The translations under genes were made by a program, and so were the position numbers. This document shows, piece after piece, positions 33,244 to 35,890 of a stretch of DNA of 35,890 nucleotides. A model generated the notes under the pieces. That model did no database searches. It saw nothing but the letters and a program-made list of their open reading frames with translations, and was not told the origin of the DNA. How positions within the stretch are numbered: position 1 is the stretch's first letter; every line of letters begins with the position of its first letter. The stretch is from Rhizobium sp. Q54. Lineage in GTDB: Bacteria; Pseudomonadota; Alphaproteobacteria; Rhizobiales; Xanthobacteraceae. The stretch covers positions 1-35,890 of the forward strand of contig CAMAWF010000028.1 in the NCBI GenBank assembly GCA_945861895.1. Reading direction: 5' to 3'.

Positions 33244-34080
33244 TCATTTCTCGAACACCAGCATGACGTAGCGCACAGTGCCGCGCCGGTGCAGGCGCTC
33301 CAGATGCAGGCCGCCAAGTTCTGCGTCGCTCAACCGCGCAAAACCCCGTTTGGTTTTGTCCGCGCGCTGCGACGAAAGATCGGCGAATGCGGCATCGAGG
33401 TCGGGCTCCGGCCGCGGCTTGAGCAGATGAGTTAGATCCTCCTTGGCCGCAAGCCGCAGACCGTATGATTGCGCCAGCGCCGTCCACGCCTGCGCGGAAA
33501 GCGCGACCGGACAGCGCCACGCCTGCTTGAAATTTGCCAGGAATCCGGCGTCGGCCTCATTGACGTGTTCGACCGGCATGTCATCGACGATGACGATGCG
33601 GCCGCCGGCATCGAGCGACGAGATAAAATTCTTCAGGGTCGCCGACGGATCGGCGGCGTGAATCAGGCTCTCAATCGCGACGATCACATTGTAGCGGCCC
33701 GGCAACGGCGTATCGTAGGACAGCAGATGAAAGTCGATCGCGCCCTCCAGCCCGCGCGCCTTGGCGATGCCGTTGGCATAGCTCCATTGCTCGCGCGAGA
33801 TGGTGACGCCGCTCCAGCGCCCGCCGTGCACCCGCAGGCAGCGGAAGCATGTTCCGCCATAGCCGCAGCCGGCGTCGAGAGCGCGCGAGGTTGCGTGCGG
33901 CGGCATGTGGGGATCGATGAACTTGTAGATGGTGTCGGGCGAGAACTCGCCGCTGCCGGCATCGATCAGGAAGCGATGGATCGTGTCGTTCTCGAAGCCG
34001 GAGAAAACCTGGAAGCTCTTGTCCTTCTCCGTCCAGCGGTGAAGCTCGTCGTAATAGAGCGATACGTCCTTCGTCGTCAT
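33244..34080 (-). CDS. SAM-dependent class I methyltransferase
   Basis: This 278-residue protein has motif I ALDAGCGYGGTCFR (residues 68-81), a post-I strand WSGVTISREQWSYANGIAKA, acidic motif NVIVAIESLIHA and a strand GGRIVIVDDMPVEHV, typical of small-molecule methyltransferases of the cyclopropane/ubiquinone type. The substrate is not deducible. ATG 34080 is chosen because MTTKDVSLYYDELHRWTEKD resembles the family start; an extension to 34182 gives an unlikely Arg/Ser-rich leader. It is convergent with the GH-like gene (18-base gap) and divergent from higBA. Confidence 0.87.
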   Translation of the reverse strand: MTTKDVSLYYDELHRWTEKDKSFQVFSGFENDTIHRFLIDAGSGEFSPDTIYKFIDPHMPPHATSRALDAGCGYGGTCFRCLRVHGGRWSGVTISREQWSYANGIAKARGLEGAIDFHLLSYDTPLPGRYNVIVAIESLIHAADPSATLKNFISSLDAGGRIVIVDDMPVEHVNEADAGFLANFKQAWRCPVALSAQAWTALAQSYGLRLAAKEDLTHLLKPRPEPDLDAAFADLSSQRADKTKRGFARLSDAELGGLHLERLHRRGTVRYVMLVFEK

Positions 34081-34249
34081 GCGGACCTTAATCGTAACGG
34101 CGCGTTCGGACCGTTGCTTTTCGAAGTGCGTTGCGATGGCTGAGGTACTGCAATACGTATCGAAATCTCTGCCGGGCGCCAAGCGGCGAATTGCCCGTGA
34201 TGTTTTCAGTTATCTGGCGGGAATTCGCCCCGACAAATGTATTTTGAAT

Positions 34250-34278
34250 TTGACAAGTGACACTTGTCAGTTTACATT
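34250..34278 (+). promoter_or_regulatory. higBA promoter with overlapping palindromic operator
   Basis: TTGACA (34250-34255) and TACATT (34273-34278) are separated by exactly 17 bases, a strong sigma-70-type promoter. The perfect palindrome TGACAAGTGACACTTGTCA (34251-34269; 9-base arms, one-base centre) covers the -35 box and most of the spacer. It is the expected binding site for HigA or the HigB-HigA complex, giving autorepression. Predicted transcription starts near 34285, only about 6 bases before the higB ATG. Confidence 0.8.
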
Positions 34279-34290
34279 AACCGGCGTCGC

Positions 34291-34569
34291 ATGATCAGGA
34301 ATTTCAGGCATCGCGGGCTGGAGCGCCTTTTTGAACGCGGCGACCGCAGCAGGATACGTCCCGACCTTGTCGCCAAGGTTGAACGTGTGCTTGCGCGGCT
34401 TAACGCCTCGGCCGAACCGAAGGACATGGACGCGCCGGGGTTCGGGCTGCATGCGATGACCGGCGACCGCAAGGGATTCTGGTCCGTTGTCGTGAGCCGG
34501 AACTGGCGCGTGACCTTTCGCTTTGAGGACGGCGATGCCTGTGATGTTGATTTTGTTGACTACCACTAA
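34291..34569 (+). CDS. higB: HigB toxin (RelE-family mRNA interferase)
   Basis: This 92-residue toxin of a type II system cleaves mRNA on the ribosome. MIRNFRHRGLERLFERG, GFGLHAMTGDRKGFWSV, SRNWRVTFRFEDGDA and the final VDYH are the classic HigB layout. His54, Asp90, Tyr91 and His92 match residues reported as catalytic in Proteus HigB; the residue at position 57 is Thr rather than Lys. The toxin gene precedes the antitoxin, the usual higBA order. No ribosome site is seen upstream and the predicted leader is only about 6 nt, so translation may be leaderless and weak. HigA follows 15 bases downstream. Confidence 0.93.
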   Translation: MIRNFRHRGLERLFERGDRSRIRPDLVAKVERVLARLNASAEPKDMDAPGFGLHAMTGDRKGFWSVVVSRNWRVTFRFEDGDACDVDFVDYH

Positions 34570-34584
34570 AGAAAGTGAACTGAC

Positions 34585-34875
34585 ATGCCTATGAAGAATC
34601 CGCCGCATCCTGGCTTGCATGTGCGGCACGATTGTCTGGAGCCGCTGAAGCTCTCCGTTACGAAAGCAGCGGATGCGCTCGGCGTGACCCGGCAGGCGCT
34701 CAACAATCTGGTGAACGGTAAGAGCGGCATCTCGCCCGAAATGGCGGTACGTCTTTCCAAGGCCTTTGGCGGCAGCCCCGCCGTCTGGCTCAAAATGCAG
34801 ATGGATTACGATCTGGCGCAGATTGCGAAAGCCGCCGACAAGATAAAAGTCCGGCGTGTTTTGCAGGATGCCTGA
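34585..34875 (+). CDS. higA: HigA antitoxin (XRE-type helix-turn-helix)
   Basis: This 96-residue protein has a helix-turn-helix (SVTKAADALGVTRQALNNLV, about residues 24-43) and the HigA continuation SGISPEMAVRLSKAFGGSPA followed by VWLKMQMDYDLAQI. It neutralises HigB and should bind the palindrome at 34251-34269 to repress the operon. ATG 34585 or 34591 may be used. There is a 15-base gap after higB. The tRNA-Gln gene lies 34 bases beyond its stop on the other strand. Confidence 0.94.
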   Translation: MPMKNPPHPGLHVRHDCLEPLKLSVTKAADALGVTRQALNNLVNGKSGISPEMAVRLSKAFGGSPAVWLKMQMDYDLAQIAKAADKIKVRRVLQDA

Positions 34876-34909
34876 ACAGAATTGACAATGCTTCTTCGGC
34901 GAGCGGCGG

Positions 34910-34983
34910 TGGCTGGGGGACCTGGATTCGAACCAAGATTCTCGGAGTCAGAGTCCGATGTTCTACCGTTGAACTATCCCCCA
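34910..34983 (-). tRNA. tRNA-Gln (anticodon CTG)
   Basis: On the minus strand the 74-nt sequence folds as a tRNA: acceptor TGGGGGA with TCCCCCA, anticodon stem TCGGA/TCCGA around the loop CTCTGAC (anticodon CTG, reads CAG), T-arm with GGTTCGAATCC, discriminator G and an encoded CCA at 34912-34910. It is independent of nearby genes. The 3' end faces the higBA operon. Confidence 0.96.
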
Positions 34984-35233
34984 AAACTGCGTCGGCTCAA
35001 TCGTTTAGCGATATGCGCCGGAGTCTTAGGCACCTCCTAGGCACTGGGTGCGCGAGGTGAGGTGCCCTTAGAGCAAGCCACAATATTTTTATCAAGTAGC
35101 CGTCCCGCGCGAACTTGGCGGTGCCGGTAGCTCGGAATTGGCATTACGTTGCATGGTCGCACTCCTCGGTTACAGAGGAGTCCCAGCTTGCCTTGGCACG
35201 CCCGGGGGGCTGAAATCTTGTCGGCTATTGGGG
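34984..35233. other. Non-coding stretch with two hairpins, left of the mobile elements
   Basis: No convincing gene is seen between the tRNA and the MITE-like element. Two inverted repeats stand out: GGCACCTC (35029-35036) with GAGGTGCC (35059-35066), and ACTCCTC (35161-35167) with GAGGAGT (35175-35181) around the loop GGTTACA. Neither is followed by a T-run. The open frames crossing the area are short, basic and not family-like, so this is probably decayed or mobile-element-derived DNA. Confidence 0.45.
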
Positions 35234-35454
35234 CGATTGTGTTGCAAAAGTCGTTTTGCACTGGTGATCAAAAATTTCGCGGGCCGCAGGCGCGGCTTTC
35301 GTGTAAAGATGTGTGGGACCTCATCGCCTCACGTTAAACTCACAGGCGACTTCGGTAATGCGATTGAGGTTATACGAATCGGCGATTGCTTCCCGTTTCG
35401 TATTTTCGCGAAGAATTCGTCGCCCTGAAACTTTCGACTTTTGCAACACAATCG
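35234..35454. mobile_element. 221-bp MITE-like element with perfect 20-bp terminal inverted repeats
   Basis: CGATTGTGTTGCAAAAGTCG at 35234-35253 is repeated exactly inverted at 35435-35454. GGG flanks both outer sides (35231-35233 and 35455-35457) and may be a 3-base target duplication. The 181-bp interior has no convincing gene. A third, diverged copy of the end (17 of 20 bases) lies at 35510-35529 next to a transposase fragment, which suggests an IS of this type mobilises or gave rise to the element. Confidence 0.65.
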
Positions 35455-35509
35455 GGGCAACAACGGACAAAGGTCGGCACGGGCGCGGAATTGCTCTGTC
35501 GCTAATGAC

Positions 35510-35529
35510 CGATGGTGTTGATAAAGTCG
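35510..35529. repeat. Diverged IS end related to the MITE terminal repeat
   Basis: CGATGGTGTTGATAAAGTCG matches the MITE left end at 17 of 20 positions, in the same orientation, and lies 126 bases below the transposase stop. It is the likely inverted repeat marking the 3' end of the truncated IS that continues past the window edge. Confidence 0.5.
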
Positions 35530-35654
35530 GCTACTGAAGGCTTGCGGCTCTCTATTTGAGCTTTAGACGGGGACCTCCCGCCTCATTTATTGGTCTCTCC
35601 CCTTCGAGGAGCACGCCATTGACACTATCGATCTGCTACTGCGGCAAATGACGT

Positions 35655-35890
35655 TCACGTAGCGCAAGCGACCGTGGCATCAGGCGGCGGCCGCCAGATG
35701 TGGTTTGCCAGCGTTTTAAGGTTTTGCACGATGGCAGCGAGATGGAACTCGTCGCGTGCGCCGGAGAGCCCCCGCAAGCGCATTCGCTCGAAGCGGTGAT
35801 GGGTCTTCAAGTGTGCAAAGCGCATCTCAACCTTTTTGCGCTGGTTACTCGATTCCTCGAACGCCGGTGTTCCATCGAGCGCACGCGCAT
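35655..35890 (-). CDS. Transposase, IS5/IS1182-type, C-terminal part (cut by window edge)
   Basis: Read from the window edge on the minus strand, about 78 codons end at TGA (35657-35655). They include FEESSNQRKKVEMRFAHLK, then THHRFERMRLRGLSGARDEF and HLAAIVQNLKTLANH. This is the end of a DDE transposase of the IS5/IS1182 superfamily; the Glu in KKVEM is the third catalytic acidic residue. The frame is open to the window edge, so the gene is incomplete only because of the window, as far as can be seen. The last residues (WRPPPDATVACAT) look unconserved. Confidence 0.85.
   Translation of the reverse strand, partial: ARALDGTPAFEESSNQRKKVEMRFAHLKTHHRFERMRLRGLSGARDEFHLAAIVQNLKTLANHIWRPPPDATVACAT

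Noticed and set aside
34875-34990. tRNA-Gln as attachment site of an island carrying higBA
   Set aside because: No second copy of the tRNA 3' end and no integrase were seen in the window, so island integration here is unsupported.
35138-35428. A 96-codon plus-strand frame in the post-tRNA region
   Set aside because: It runs into the MITE-like element, has a basic, unstructured-looking product and no family resemblance.
1-35890. CRISPR arrays, rRNA genes, or phage structural modules
   Set aside because: No regularly spaced direct repeats, rRNA sequence or phage-type genes were seen; the only RNA gene found is tRNA-Gln.

Overview
The window is GC-rich, densely packed chromosomal DNA from an alphaproteobacterium, most likely order Hyphomicrobiales (Rhizobiales) near Bradyrhizobiaceae/Xanthobacteraceae. 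The best evidence is the complete six-gene acpXL-fabZXL-fabF2XL-fabF1XL-adhXL-lpxXL block, which makes the very-long-chain (C28-type) acyl group of rhizobial lipid A. A DUF992 protein, the Psd/PssA pair and the general gene style agree with this. The genus cannot be fixed from sequence reading alone.

Layout. 1-3120 (+): GNAT acetyltransferase, a 38-residue membrane peptide, citramalate synthase (cimA), an exported deaminase-fold protein and a VOC protein. 3123-3728 (-): LOG-type phosphoribohydrolase. 3863-8048 (+): an Atm1-type ABC exporter, phosphatidylserine decarboxylase (psd), phosphatidylserine synthase (pssA) and an isolated ureE. 8065-10623 (-): glutathione S-transferase, a protease-inhibitor-like lipoprotein and methylmalonate-semialdehyde dehydrogenase. 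10874-16116 (+): an orphan motA/motB pair, the potassium transporter kup, a rhodanese and a polyamine-binding protein. 16226-21511 (-): the VLCFA/lipid A cluster. 21713-25215 (-): a phosphonate-type ABC importer phnD-phnC-phnE1-phnE2. 25299-25628 (-): a small membrane protein. 26035-28734 (+): a VTT(DedA)-ATP-grasp fusion, a Cys/His-rich small protein and a PCu(A)C copper chaperone. 28848-34080: an EAL phosphodiesterase, a carboxymuconolactone decarboxylase-family protein, a PNPOx-like protein, two secreted small proteins, a GH113-like protein and a methyltransferase. 34250-34875 (+): a higBA toxin-antitoxin operon with a visible promoter/operator. 34910-34983 (-): tRNA-Gln(CTG). 34984-35890: non-coding DNA with a 221-bp MITE-like element and the 3' end of an IS5/IS1182-type transposase cut by the window edge.

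How the parts fit. Envelope lipid work dominates: phosphatidylethanolamine synthesis (PssA then Psd), lipid A VLCFA synthesis and transfer, and the membrane-embedded VTT-ATP-grasp protein. Four-base ATGA/GTGA-type overlaps mark tight translational coupling in the phn genes, at adhXL/lpxXL and at the fusion protein/small protein junction. The right end after the tRNA is a mobile-element patch.

The item with most claim to novelty is the single 576-codon frame joining a DedA/VTT membrane domain to a soluble ATP-grasp-like domain, coupled to a Cys/His-rich protein and followed by a copper chaperone. Other candidates are a 36-bp dyad in the phnD leader, a perfect palindrome overlapping the higBA promoter, and a ketosynthase homologue (FabF2XL) in which Glu takes the place of the catalytic Cys.
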